Assembly: GCF_018873765.1 (NCBI RefSeq)
Contig: NC_057919.1
Span: forward strand, 67,512,984-67,576,983
Source: Telopea speciosissima
Lineage: Eukaryota; Streptophyta; Magnoliopsida; Proteales; Proteaceae
Direction: 5' to 3'
DNA: 64,000 bases
How positions within the stretch are numbered: the stretch's first letter is position 1; the number at the start of each line of letters is the position of its first letter. The translations under genes were made by a program, and so were the position numbers. Of this stretch, positions 11,090 to 24,742 are shown piece by piece. A model generated the notes under the pieces. That model was not told where the DNA came from, made no database searches, and worked only from the letters and a program-made list of their open reading frames with translations.

Positions 11090-12170
11090 CTTGCGTTCTG
11101 GAGAGAAACGATTGCAAAGATCTCTAGGAATCAGATCAAAGTTATTTGTGAGGATCTGGTTTCATAGCACCAGGATTGGAGAAATGAAACACCTTTCCGT
11201 TTCCGTATAAGACGTACACTGTTTTCTGTCCTTGCTCCTTATAACTCCTAACCCCCAAAGAGGCGGAGAAGTGGTTTTTTTATTGGAAAAAAAGTCGAAG
11301 TCATGGTTGGATGTTGGACTACAGTTGTAAATTTTTATTTTTTTTTGTTTTTGGCGGAAGACGAAACTTTACTAACTGGTATGTAATTTATAAATAGGAA
11401 GTTGAGTAGTTGGATTAGGATATTATTAACTCATTACTATAAAACTCTTTTGGTATGATTTCAATTTCTGAAATTATTTTGTATGATTTTTGCAATATAT
11501 TTATGTAAAGGGCAAGAGATGGCTGTTTGATCATGTAGCCCCTGCACCAGTGGGGGTAATAAGAGCATACATAGAAGCATCAATATAGATGTGATTTTTC
11601 ATTTCAAAAGGCATAGTACTTTTGTGGGTTCTTGTGTTTGGGCACAGGAACTAGGCGACCATATAACATTCTTTTCCCTTTTGTTAAATAGGATCAGTTA
11701 AAGTAGAAATCATTTCAGCCTATTTCATCTTAAAGAGTTTAGTTAGTCGGTCGGGTTCTAAATTGACACCCTTAGCATGTGTTTGCAACAATTGAAATCA
11801 TGGATAAATTGTTAGGTGCATCTTCCCCTCATGGCACAAGAAGAGATTCGAAACTTCTTGTTCACTCCATCTCTTCGATGAGAGAGAGAGAGGAAACAAA
11901 TAGAGAGTCTTCACTTAGGATGTAAAGAACCACTAAATACAAATGACTCTATGACAATTCCAATGGAATCGGTCAAACCATCAATTATGGGTATATTGGT
12001 TCAAGAAAACCCAAGAGGAGGGGAATTAGATAATTAACAATGTCGGGATAATAAAAATTTCCCAGTACAAGAAACTTGAAAACTCAAAAGAAATATGTTG
12101 TAAAGTAAGTGGAGAGTGATAGATGCGAATTGTGAAAGGAGAAGAGATAATGGTTGACATAAGTAATTTA
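11090..12170. other. Intergenic DNA with one isolated hAT end; no gene
   Basis: The first 150 bp would be the displaced 5' flank of the Agenet pseudogene. A lone hAT-like end TTGACACCCTTA ends at 11774 with no partner found. A GA tract is at 11881-11892. Confidence 0.5.
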
Positions 12171-12380
12171 GAATGGTTCATCCAATGTCTACTACACCCA
12201 CTATCAAGACGCACCTGTCCTGTTCGGTCAGGTTCGTAGGTTCCTCTCATATGGGGCTGAAAATGACAACCTCACCCCTTGCCTACACTGCCCCGGTGGG
12301 GTGAGGTCGTCATTTCCACCCTACCTATAAGAGGAACATATGAACCTGACCGGACAGGGAACCTGGGAGGATAAAAATTC
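12171..12380. mobile_element. Foldback MITE related to the TTATCNYCTCC family
   Basis: Two inverted arms, CCTGTCCTGTTCGGTCAGGT (near 12213) and its counterpart ACCTGACCGGACAGGG (near 12345), continue through GTTCCTCTNATA and AATGACNACCTCACCCC on both sides of a short centre. The right end read inverted starts GAATTTTTATCC, as in related elements. Outer limits are approximate and no target duplication was found. Confidence 0.6.
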
Positions 12381-14591
<2,211 letters not shown>

Positions 14592-14798
14592 CTATTCTTC
14601 TATATCTTTACTGCCTACCCTCCTCGCTTTGAACTCCTTTGTTTTCTTTTCTCTTGTTTTCCTTTTCTTTTCCTTGGCTTTCCTTTGTGCTTCAGTCTTG
14701 CCCAGTATATTATCATAAGTGATAGTAGAAGAAGCTTGAGATCTGATCATTCCTTGAGAGGTATTGATGTCAGATTTGTTCCCATTTCCCTTCTTTCC
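14592..14798 (-). CDS. Probable last exon of an unidentified lysine-rich protein
   Basis: On the minus strand an acceptor-like CTTGTGTAG is followed at 14798 by 68 codons and a TAG at 14592-14594. The reading is Ser/Thr-rich first (TSQGMIRSQASSTITYDN) and then strongly basic (RKAKEKKRKTREKKTKEFK), as in nuclear or RNA-associated tails. No upstream exon could be assigned with confidence, and I do not recognise the family. It might belong to the locus at 16980-18378, but that locus has its own good terminal exon. Confidence 0.35.
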   Translation of the reverse strand, partial: GKKGNGNKSDINTSQGMIRSQASSTITYDNILGKTEAQRKAKEKKRKTREKKTKEFKARRVGSKDIEE

Positions 14799-15243
14799 CT
14801 ACACAAGCATGAGATAAGTATCAGTATTTACGAAACACAAATAAAACACAAGCCTTTTAACTGAGCTCAACTAATGGAATAACCGAAATCCAGGGAGCCC
14901 TCCTAGCTAGCTGGAAGGTTCAGGTTTAACCTGATTTTACCGGCTGGTATAGTCCCATATTTTCCACTATATATGGGCTTAGGTGAGTGACACCCACCTG
15001 CATTTCTTGTATACTGCCACTTGTCACTTGTGAGTGATTTGAGGAGCTATTATTAACAGATGAAAGCAGCAAATCCAATAATGAATTTGATTGTTAATTT
15101 TCAGTTCCTCTTTTAAATCATCTACAATAAACAGCAAGGAAGATGCCCTCAACAAGGGAAAGAATTCCAGCAACCAATGCATTGAAACTGCTGAATTATA
15201 GGTCGCACAGTTGCACTTTAGAGAATTGGAGAGAGCTGAAATT

Positions 15244-15288
<45 letters not shown>

Positions 15289-16979
15289 ACTCCTGCACCA
15301 ACCCCAATCCCATCCCTGTGATTTCCACAGGCAATCCCAAACCTACTGCCTCAACTAGAACCCAAACCCTACGCCCTTTGACTTCCACAATAAATCTCCC
15401 TTCAATTCCAGCAACTATCCCTCTCTTTGACTCAACTCTCCTAGCAAAACCCCGACCTACCGCCGGATCCCGATCCTCTACGGCTTGGCTATAGCAGCCA
15501 TCTGTCCTGCTCAGTAACAGGAGCGTGACATGTGTAAAATGCAAAATCCAATGATAGATTTTAAATTTTTTTGAAATCCAAATGGTTTAATTGTATAAAA
15601 TCAAATCCATCTAGACCAAAACCGTTTTCACCAAATCGGACCGATCTAAACTAAACAAAACTAAAACGTAATACTATTCATTCATCTTCCCATTTTCAAA
15701 ATCAAAAACCCTAACCCAGCCTGCCCCTCTCCCGTTCCGGAACTGATCCCCAAAATCGAAACCGCTGACGAAGAACAAGGAATTCAAAGCCCGGAGAGAA
15801 ATCTAGCAATGATGAAACTGATGTACCAATGAAAAACTGGAATTCAATGAGAAGAACCAAGATCAAATTATAGAACAATCGATTTTCTTTATTGATTGTA
15901 GCAAATTGAATACAAAGTATATCGAATTGAATGAATTTACAAGAGGGGGCTTGGTCCTTCATTTATATGGATGGATCTGAGGTAACAACACTTTCTCTGT
16001 TAATAGCTGTTTTCCCTGGCAGTACAGTACGGTGTTTTTGGTACCCTCATTCTTGATGTGGTCCTCTCTTAATTCCCGGGATCTCCGTGATTCTCGGTGC
16101 ACGTGGAACTTCCTATGGGTAAAAGTTCTTAAATTCGATTTCGAGAATTACACATTACAACACAAAGTGAGCAGCTAAACTTTAATCACAGAGGTTCTCC
16201 CTGAGAAACCAAGCAATTGACATCAGAAAGCAGACCCTTTGGACCTAAAGTCTACTTGGCTTAGTTTCATCTGAAGAATTTGAATTCCAATTTGTGAGAA
16301 TTATTATGTGGTGAGGATGAATATCCAAGAACATACTCACCAGCATTTCTGATGATGTTTTAAAATCAGTGGGGCCTTAAAAGTAGTTCTGTCCTCACTC
16401 TCATCATATTTAAGGTTGAGCTAGAATATCAACCGAGTCAGCCTAGCAAATAAGAGGTCAGGATCTATATCAGCAACTTGATCCATTTAGTCCTTTTACT
16501 AATGAAAAAAATAGTATGTCAAACACTATACTGAAAGAGAGAGTCCATTGCATTTAAAAAAGATGAGGTGGGGAAGGACTAGGGAGCCCTAAACATCTGT
16601 GAAATTTAGCTGCCAAAGCCAAATTGAGCTACAATGCTCACATCTGCAAACCTATCATAAAAAAAGGATTCTCAAGCGAAGGAGAGAATATAAAGGTGAC
16701 AGTTAATATCAATCTGATACACAAATAAGGTTCAGTCTTGCTGAAATGGAAGATCTTTCCATAGAATCGGTACCAATGGGAACGAATCCTACTTCCAATT
16801 TTGAAGTTTAAAACTTTGAAAAAAAAATTATCATCGGGATAATTATTTGGTTTATCAAAAGGCATGGGCTACTGATGCCAATAAAAAATAATAAAAATCA
16901 GTAGATGATTCTTGAGAAAAATAAAATTTTATATTCAACAATAAATCATTACCAACACTGGCCGATGCTTGTAGGGCAT
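14799..16979. other. No clear gene; possible minus-strand LTR remnant near 15700-16130
   Basis: The frames at 15287-15544 and 15711-15962 show no domain. Positions 15830-16130 have the texture of an LTR read on the minus strand (a TATA-like ATATAAATGAAGG and T-rich flanks), but no partner, primer-binding site or target duplication was found. Confidence 0.3.
15245..15287. repeat. (GA)n microsatellite
   Basis: An uninterrupted AG dinucleotide tract of about 42 bases. Confidence 0.95.
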
Positions 16980-18378
16980 CTAAAATTCCTTTTTAATATG
17001 AGCACCAAGGGTATTGGTATAGTTAACAACTTCTGAAAGCATATATGACATGTTCTTCATAAGAGTCTTCTCATGTTCTTCAAACTACAAATAAAATAAA
17101 ATGTACTAATAAAATTAAGAGAAATCAAATTTTAACACAATTAAAATAACTTTTAATATATCTATCTCATGAGTCACAAGGTTTCGAAACAATCTAACTC
17201 CATCTAGTTGGTCATTGTAGAGAACTCCTTCTCGAGTATACAAATACTGCTTGAATAGTTGTGTTTGTAGAATATATTTTATCCACGTCAATGGGTTAGG
17301 TTTATTAACCCTCTGCTCCGTGAAACCTGAATTTACACCAACCACAACACCAATTCTAAAGCTTTTACTCTTCGTGCTAAGAGATTGAGCTAAGCTCGAG
17401 AAGTTGAACCGACAGTACGTTGAGAAGTTGAACCGATTGTAGGTTGAGAAATCCGTACACATCCATGTCTTTTACCATTGATTTCCAGAAAGTGCATCGC
17501 TGTTCAAAATGCCAAACAACTGAATGCTTATGAATATCATATGTCTCAGAAGTGATCTTCCTATCAAATAAAACACAAAATTACAAATATATTCACCAAT
17601 TTACAAATAAATTTGTAAATATTTAAAACACTTACAGCGTCTTTTCAAATCCGCTGAACATATGAAACAGCTTCAAATTGAGGAATCATCTTTTTAAATT
17701 GTTCAAGAAATTTGGTGATATAGGATTTTTGTTGTACCCAATTTGTTCTTTTTCTTTCTAAAATAAAAAAGTAAAAAAAAAGTTAAACGAGAATATAAAA
17801 ATAGAATAAGGATGGGTATGTTAGTAATATAAAATTTAAAAAAAATTGAAATAAACATATCACAATTTACCTTCGGCCAACTTTGTCAATTTGATGAATT
17901 TGAAAGTTGTCAAATCTCCTGTTCTGCTTACAACTACAGATTCAGCAATATGATTTTCTATAGAATAATCTTTCTCCAGGTAAACTAAACCTTGAAAAAT
18001 ATCAATTAACATCCAATGAAGCAATTTTGTTCTATATATAGGAGTTTTTTTCTTGGGACCTAATACTATCAAACTATCATGATTCTTTGTTATAAATTGC
18101 TGTAGATTTAGGACTTTGGGATACACAATAATTTCCTTGGAAAAGTCATTGTCCGGGGAAGAACATCTTATGGGCTGCAAAACGAATCTTTCCTCCAACG
18201 TCTTAAGATTTGAAAGATTATCAACGAATGATTCAACATTAGTATATAAATGAAATCTGCATTCATAGACAAGTTCTCGACACAAATAAGTGCCAGGATA
18301 CAACGGCTTTTCTTCCATCTTCCCTACTGTGTAGGGTACATATTCTCGGCCCTCCAAGTCCGTCATTCGGAACTCCAT
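16980..18378 (-). CDS. Degenerate kinase-like protein resembling IRE1/RNase L (kinase plus KEN-like region), possibly a pseudogene
   Basis: Exon 1 (18378 to 17871, donor GAAG|GTAAAT) starts at an ATG. Its end resembles a kinase lobe (LLHWMLIDIFQGLVYLEK, then HIAESVVVSRTGD), but the usual HRDLKPxN and DFG motifs are absent, so catalysis is unlikely. Exon 2 (17757-17636) reads NWVQQKSYITKFLEQFKK and contains an in-frame TGA just before its donor. Exon 3, beginning near 17556, reads HKHSVVWHFEQRCTFWKSMV, comparable to the HPFFW...FL segment that joins the kinase to the KEN nuclease in IRE1. After a short likely intron come WIKYILQTQLFKQYLY and YNDQLDGVRLFRNL (to 17178), like the KEN helix with its RN dipeptide. 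The last exon (17084-16980) ends HIKKEF and TAG. Frames join in phase at the last junction. The similarity is by eye and weak; the TGA may mean pseudogene or a misplaced splice site. Confidence 0.4.
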
Positions 18379-18394
18379 TTCTTCCTATCTATCA

Positions 18395-19020
18395 ACTACA
18401 TGAAAAAATAAAAATATGGCACAAAACACAAATCAACGAAATTAGTATGGAAGTATAATTAAAAAAAAATAAATTTACAGATTTTGGACAAAAAAAAAAT
18501 AGTACAGAAGAGAATACATTATCAAAATGAACGAGGACAACAAACCTCTTGGGGTGGGTTTGATACAATGGTTGAAAATGAAGAACGCAAGGCAGTAAGC
18601 TAGGGAGAGATAGAGAGAACCACTGCAGCCACAGCGACATCGCATAGACCCATCAGAAGAAAAAGAAACATTTGGGGAAAGGAGGGAAGCAGAGAGAGAA
18701 AAAGAGAACGGTGGTTGTGGATTACAAAATGAGATGATCTCTTTAAATAACAAAGCATCCGGAGAGAACCATACCAGTAGAGACTGGGAGACGAAAGGAG
18801 GCAAAAAAAAAGTGTATCAATCCTCCAAAGATAAAGAGTAATTGGTAGTTGTGCTATATTATACTATTCATGGTCATCTGCAGGTTATACTGCTATTTTG
18901 GTCAACAGATAATCAATGCACAATATACTCATTGGAAAATGTGGCTGTGATATTTTGATGGTCAGGAAGATATAATCAAGGCTTGGCTTCAGTTACGTAG
19001 CTTGGCCATATAATTTTTCT
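18395..19020. other. 5' flank of the kinase-like locus; no gene
   Basis: Short frames on the minus strand (18392-18640, 18475-18804) are Phe/Leu/Ser-rich translations of A-rich and GA-rich DNA. This could hold the promoter of the minus-strand gene, but no clear TATA box was chosen. Confidence 0.4.
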
Positions 19021-19264
19021 ACGCCATTATTTTAACTTATATAGAACCAGATATAAATTAAGGTTTTAAGGATATGGTTTTTAAAAGGCACAGTAGGTTA
19101 TCTAAAGTATGATCCATCAATCTTTGGATATACTTTTCACACCGTCCGATCATGAATCAAATGTGTTGATTTAAAATAAAAGTACATAAAATATTAAATT
19201 ACAAAAAACGCTGCCCGACGGTGTGCTCATGCGATGCAGACTACGTCAGGGATCAGTCAGATCC

Positions 19265-19420
19265 TTATTAAAGTTTTTACCAAACAAAAGAGTCAGATAT
19301 TTATTGAAGAGTTATGGCTAAACTCATAAATACGTTACACCCATCTTTATTAAAGTTGTTACCAAACAAAAAAGTCAGATCTTTATTAAAGAGTTATGGC
19401 TAAACTCATAAACACGTTAC
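19265..19420. repeat. Tandem duplication, unit about 78 bp
   Basis: Two direct copies sharing TTATTAAAGTTNTTACCAAAC and GAGTTATGGCTAAACTCATA, each ending in CGTTACAC, at about 19265-19341 and 19342-19420. Similar sequence is not seen elsewhere in the window. Confidence 0.85.
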
Positions 19421-20110
19421 ACGTCTGACCACATGCCTTTATTAAAAAAAAAGTCTAACCATATGTCTTTTCACTTTTCACCACCCTACGACACCCTCCC
19501 CCTCAAGGTACTTAATTCCGGGATCGGTGATGGCTGAAACCGATCCGATACTGATATGAATTGTTCAAAATTTGACAAAAACTCGATTTTGATGAAAAAT
19601 CTTAGAATCGATCTATATCGATCAACAAAATATTAAAAATAAAATGTGAAAGAAAAAAGAAAAACAAAAGATAATCACGCCTAATTCCTAATCCCTATTT
19701 TTATGTTCTGCTCACCTTGTTATTAGTCTCCTTAACCTCATCTATAGCTATCATTCTAACAAAAAAACTCTATATTTAATTCCTAATGAAAAACGTGATA
19801 AGATCCCTCCTTTAAATCTTCTAGATTTAAGGTTTTTAATAATCTAAATCACAACATGAAAAGCTTAAGAAAAAGAAAACTTGAAAAATTTAAGTTTTAA
19901 AACCCTAATTATCTTGGAAGATAAATGTTTAAATAGAATAAAATATTCCCTCAATCAAATTCCCACACACGATAAGATCCCCTTTTTTTTCTCCCGGATT
20001 TTAAGCTACCAAATCTATGATCGCAATTTAAAGGCTTAAAGAAGAAGGAAGGAAAAAAAAAGTTTTAACACCCTTCTCTACAAGTCAAGCGTATCGGATT
20101 GGATCGCCCG

Positions 20111-20533
20111 ATCCAAAACGGTTATCCAATCCAGATACCGATTCACAATACCTAGACAGAATCAATCATATCTCCTACCAACAATTGCTTAGCTTAGTTG
20201 GTGAGCCGTGGTGCACTTCATGCCCATGCTCACCAAGAGGTCTCCAGTTTGAGTCTCTTGGCTAGTACCTTATCCCCTCCCCAATTTGATTCTCTCTCCC
20301 CCCCCCCCCTCCCCCACCCCTCTATCCAAAACGGTTATCCAATCCAGATACCGATTCACAATACCTAGACAGAATCGATCATATCTCCTACCAACAACTG
20401 CTTAGCTTAGTTGGTGAGCCGTGGTGCGCTTCATGCCCATGCTCACCAAGAGGTCTCGAGTTCGAGTCTCTTGGCTGGTACCTTATCCCCTCCCCGATTT
20501 GATTCTCTCCCCCCCCCCCCCAACCCCTCTATC
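20111..20533 (+). mobile_element. tRNA-derived SINE, two tandem copies (period 213 bp)
   Basis: Each unit begins ATCCAAAACGGTTATCC (20111 and 20324) and holds RNA polymerase III promoter boxes in tRNA spacing: A box TAGCTTAGTTGG (20190-20201; 20403-20414) and B box CCAGTTTGAGTCTC (20244-20257) or GAGTTCGAGTCTC (20458-20470). The B box lies in a T-arm-like hairpin CCAAGAGG...TCTCTTGG. The 3' part is a C-rich tract. The second copy keeps the better B box. A third partial tail copy follows at about 20577-20640. The head is clearly tRNA-like, but it cannot fold into an intact tRNA. Tandem arrangement of a SINE together with its upstream flank points to local duplication rather than two insertions. 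Confidence 0.75.
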
Positions 20534-20664
20534 AACTATATATGTGAAGCTCTCAATTACCACAAAAAAAAAAAATTCGATCATATCTCTGGATCGCGGT
20601 TGGTATCTTATCCCCTCTCCAATTCGATTCTCTCCCCTCTTCGGATCGCTGCTGCCCATTTTGG

Positions 20665-20790
20665 CTAATCAGTATCAGATCGGATAATTTTTGTTTCCAG
20701 ATATTCCTAAATGGATACGAATGTCACTAACCAAATACGGACACGAAACGAATTCAGATTTTCGAATATCCTTTTTCATCCCTAACAATG
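20665..20790. mobile_element. hAT GGATGTAAACGGAT-family fragment (right half)
   Basis: GATCGGATAATTTTTG, CTAAATGGATACGAATG and the end TTCGAATATCCTTTTTCATCCCTA match the right half of the element at 2609-3247. No left end was found. Confidence 0.6.
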
Positions 20791-20859
20791 TTGTCCAAAT
20801 TGTTCAATGATGAATGATATCAGGGACTTTGGACAAAAGTTTTCCTTAGGTATAAACAA

Positions 20860-21663
20860 AAATAAAGGGTTTCAAAGATATGATTTTTAAAAGGCACGTT
20901 AGGGTTATCTGTATGTAACCCATCAATCTTTTGAGATTATTTTTTAGACCATACGATCATGAATCTAATGCAATGATTTAAAATAAAATATTAGAAGAAT
21001 AAATCCAAAGACGCGAAATCGATAATAGTCGTCTCATGTCTAATTGGGGAGTTACCGTCCCGATTCAGCTATATGCCAATACGTATAGTCGGAGAAGGAA
21101 GGAAGTCGCCGGAGCAGGGAGCTGGACGCCTTGCTGGAGCAGTAGGTCCTCCTAAGCTTTTCGTTGGTTAGGTTGGGTTGGTTTTTAGGAACAAATATTT
21201 AGGGGTAAAATAGTCTTTTCTAATTAGATTAGGGTGATACATAAGTGAGGGCAATTAGGTCTTTTCATTTATAAAAATAAAACAAAAGGTAAAATGGTCA
21301 TTTTCAATTAGTTTAGGGCAACAAATAAGTGAGGGTAATTAAGTCTTTTCAGAGTTAAGAAAATGGAGCAAAGGGTAAAATGGTCAAAATTTTGGCATCT
21401 AACGGTGGTATTTAACGGATCGGACCTACCTGACATTTGGGGTGTAAAGCAGAGGTAGTACGTGGAATATTGAGAGGTGGTACGTGGAATATTGAGCCGC
21501 TTAGGGGGTACGAGGAATATTGGGTGCATTATAGGGGGGACGTGTACTTAATCCTTATTTATATTGGTTTTACTTTGAACCTTCATATTTGAGTTATCCT
21601 ATCTCTGTTTGGCACGAGTGACCTATCAAAATTTTCAGAAAAATGAAAAAAAAACTTCTCTGT
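20860..21663. repeat. Dispersed repeats, including module copy 2 (21416-21555); no gene
   Basis: Positions 20865-20990 share AAAGATATGATTTTTAAAAG and CGATCATGAATCTAATG with 19060-19180, 27725-27840 and 28285-28340, indicating an unclassified dispersed repeat. Positions 21248-21555 repeat the module at 3720-3936. Confidence 0.55.
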
Positions 21664-22233
21664 TAGGGCTGTAGCAGGGTCGGGTTGAGTCAAGTTTTTT
21701 ACAACCCCAATCCAACCCTACATCATGTTAACTAGGCCCAGGCCCAACCCGATTTTGACTTGGGGCCTAGAAAATTGAACTCTAACCCACCCTCAGGGCT
21801 GGATCGGACTGACCTTGATTGGTCCTGCCCATGAGGTTGCAAAAAGGAGAAGTACGGGTTGTACGCTGACCCACAATGTGTTCAACATAATCAGTAAAAG
21901 TGCAAGAAATATTCTCATGATGCAGAAAATTCTAAGACTACTTCACTTTTTTTGGGGGGTTAAAAAAACCTAACCAACACTTTTTTGTTTAGGGGGGTAA
22001 GAACTTAACCAACACATACAATCATTAACAATGTGACCCTGGATAATTTATATATAAGTGAATTACAAGGTCGGGTTGGACTTAGCTCAAGACCTCAAAT
22101 TGGGCTTGACCCAATCCTGACCTAAGATCAGTGTTTTTCAACCCTAACTCGCCCTTAGGACTATAAATCTTAGCCCAGGCCCAGTTCGGGCTCAGGACAG
22201 GTCCGAGCTGTCAAGGCTAAATTCACACCCCTA
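21664..22233. mobile_element. Probable non-autonomous hAT element
   Basis: Starts TAGGGCTGTAGCAGGGTCGGG and ends TTCACACCCCTA, with GGGTCGGGTTG / CAACCCGA subterminal repeats like the other hAT copies. The 8-bp flanks TTCTCTGT and CTCTCAGC agree at only five positions, so the target duplication is decayed or the ends are slightly misplaced. There is no transposase. Confidence 0.6.
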
Positions 22234-22450
22234 CTCTCAGCAACACAAGAACGATGAGTAGGTGAGCGTTTAACAGCCTTATGATTCGGAGTAGCAGAGG
22301 GGTGCAAAGTTGCATCTGCTTGTGATGAACAACCAACACAACTATGTGAGCTGGGTTGGGATACATGCTACTGAAGCTATTAACAAGCTTGTCACATAGG
22401 CAAGCCTCTCTTCCCCATTTACGAGATTTTTTTATCTACAACCAAGTAAA

Positions 22451-22620
22451 GGATCTTCGGCCCCTCGAGTTTCCTGCCCAGCCCAATTCCCTTAGTGCCT
22501 CTGATAAGAGGGGTGTAATGACCAGCTTACCCCAATCCGAACACCTGGGTGGGGTCTACCCCCTTATTACAGGGACTGGGGGAACTGGACCGGGTAGGAA
22601 ACTGGAGGTGATAATTTTTC
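22451..22620. mobile_element. Foldback MITE, TTATCNYCTCC family, 9-bp target duplication
   Basis: Arms GAGTTTCCTGCCC...AATTCCC and GGGGAACTGGACCGGGTAGGAAACT fold back on each other. It is flanked by CCAAGTAAA (22442-22450) and TCAAGTAAA (22621-22629), a 9-bp duplication with one mismatch, which fits a Mutator-type origin. Overlapping open frames are not genes. Confidence 0.75.
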
Positions 22621-23091
22621 TCAAGTAAATCACTTACCCCTCTCTTTTGAGGAAAGAATTTTATTGAGATGAAAATAAATCACTACATCCTCTTAAAATT
22701 GTCAAAATTTTAGTCTATGATAGAGGAAAACTAGGATCTTTTTTCGTGTGTCTTCTTATGGTTGTGTGATCCGATGAACACCACCCTTAATCTACCAAAT
22801 TTTTGTACCAGTGAGCATCACACTTTGAGCATCTGTTTCAACTTCACCCTTCACTTTTTATGAATGTGGGGTAGTTTGATTGCTTCGTGGCTCTCTGCTT
22901 TTTCTGGAAACGATAATGACTCAAATGATCTTTCTACCCTACTCACAGTCACATTTCACTCCAGTCCATTTTCCTTTCTAACGGTTTGGCTTTTTATTTT
23001 CCCTTTTGCAGAAAGACGTATATAACATTAAACAACATTACTTAATACCGAAACAAGGATGATGATTTGAAGACAGGATTGTAAAACTCGG

Positions 23092-23444
23092 GATTGTCCT
23101 CAATCTTTAATGCGGTGCACGGTGCACCCACATGGCATATCGGGCGGTGCATCACGTTGGGTTCCTCTGTAGCACGACACAGAGTGTAGTGTGCATTCAA
23201 CAGCCCACAGTGCTTGGGCATGCAGCCCAACACCTCACTTGTATGTTGGGCTACATGTCCGAGCACTATAGGTCGTCGAATGATGCGTTACACTCTGTGT
23301 CGTGTTATAGAAGACCCAAATCCATGTGCATCACACCTAAGAGTAATGAATCTTTATCCTTTTAATTGTGATGCACCGTACAATGCGCCACATGGGAGCA
23401 TTGGACAGTACACCACACTCGAGGAGATACATTTTCAAAGTCCA
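23092..23444. mobile_element. Large foldback element, about 350 bp
   Basis: Outer arms (GTGCACCCACATGGCATAT near 23117 and its partner near 23385) and inner arms (TAGCACGACACAGAGTGTA at 23173 against TACACTCTGTGTCGTGTTA at 23289; GGGCATGCAGCCCAACA against TGTTGGGCTACATGTCC) form a long hairpin with a short centre near 23235. A segment of about 35 bp (23336-23371) breaks the right arm. Outer limits are approximate; no certain target duplication was found. Frames reading through the arms are artefacts of the palindrome. Confidence 0.7.
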
Positions 23445-23479
23445 GACTCTAGACATGGTCACCTCTAATTTGTTGAAGG

Positions 23480-24085
23480 TTCGAAATGCCTTTCCTGTAA
23501 CAACGTCAATTTTGATCGATTTAGTTTCTGTCAAGTTGAATTGGTTTTGATTTAGTACTGGGTCAAAACCGAAACTAAATAATTAAGCTGAAGGTCTGTT
23601 TATGTCGATTTTAGTTTTGGTGTGGTTTGACTCGGGTTTTATTGGTTTCCTCTTATTAATGTATTATCGGTTTGGTTCAATCCCGATACAAAACCAGCAG
23701 ATAAGGGTTCCTTTCAAATGGGTCTGATTTTGTTCGGTCGATTCCGATCAGTCAAACCAAGTCAAGTTGGATTCCGATACCTACCTAGCGCTGAGGGAAT
23801 TCGTCTTTTACCATGGCTTGAGGAAAATCCGGTCTTTCAACTAAAACTTGGACCGGCTTTCTTTGCTAGGTTTTAGAAATCAGTATTGGACTGGCTGATA
23901 TTGACCGTGATTGATACTGATACCTAATCGATATATATCAATTGATGTGATACAGATTTGGGTTTTTTTATAAATAAAAAAAATACCGTTTTGATTCAAT
24001 ATCAGACCGATGCAAACAATCTATATTGGTATCAATTTCACCAATGAACAAACTGGTACAGATACCGTGAACTAATTCAACATTT
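23480..24085. repeat. Dispersed repeat A, copy 1 (uninterrupted paralogue)
   Basis: This stretch, including GGAATTCGTCTTTTACCATGG, ACTAAAACTTGGACCGG, GATTTGGGTTTTTTTATAAA and CAGATACCGTGAACTAA, matches 32260-32619 joined to 37328-37425. It lacks the 4.7-kb insertion present there, so it serves as the paralogous empty site, located at about 23971-23985. Confidence 0.8.
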
Positions 24086-24149
24086 CCATTATCACCATGG
24101 AATAAAGAAAGGAAATAAGCAAACAATTTGTGTGTGTGGCCCAAATTCC

Positions 24150-24300
24150 ACATCAAGTGGAAATGTCAATACCTAGCAGCTATTGCATCCAACGGCCCGA
24201 TTGATAGGGACTGTTGGATGCAATAGCTACTAGGTGTCGACATCTCCACCTAGCACTTCCTTACTGCCCCACTTTAAAGAATTGGAGAGGATAATTTTCC
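24150..24300. mobile_element. Foldback MITE fragment related to 40242-40435
   Basis: CTATTGCATCCAACGG and GTTGGATGCAATAG pair around a short centre, followed by GACATCTCCACCTAGCAC and AATTGGAGAGGATAATTTTCC, the right arm of the complete copy at 40242-40435. The left arm is truncated. Confidence 0.7.
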
Positions 24301-24308
24301 AGCAATAC

Positions 24309-24735
24309 AGGGGTGTCAATCGATCGATTTAGGCTGTTTCGATTTGGTTTGAGTTGGTTTTCGGGGGAATGGTGAAACCAAAACCAAACCAATAAGGCAA
24401 ATTTGATTTTAGGTTTACATCGATTTTTTGTATCGGTTTTTTATCGAGTCGGTTTCAATTTTGACCCAATTTGGGTTTGGTTTAGCATACACATTTATAT
24501 AAAACTATAAATAAATAAAATAATAATTAAAAAAAATAGATTTAATGGGCTTTAGCCTATTATCGGTTTCTTATATGGATACATTGGTTTGATTTCGGGT
24601 TCTTTCGGTTTGAATTTGGGGTCATTAGCCACCAAACCAAAATAGCCTTATAAGACTTTGTCTTGGTCTGAGCCGAACTATTTAGATTTGGTTCAAATCG
24701 GTTTACCTGATTCGGACCCAACTTTGACATCCCTA
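24309..24735. mobile_element. Probable hAT element, AGGGGTGTCAA ends
   Basis: Starts CAGGGGTGTCAATCGATCG and ends TTTGACATCCCTA, with GGTTTGGTTT / AAACCAAA-rich interior and no coding potential. No good 8-bp duplication was found, partly because a second element inserted at its right border (24743). Confidence 0.5.
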
Positions 24736-24742
24736 TCAAGCA

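Noticed and set aside
23042..23468. Several open frames on both strands
   Set aside because: The frames arise because a foldback element reads similarly on both strands; no homologous protein recognised.
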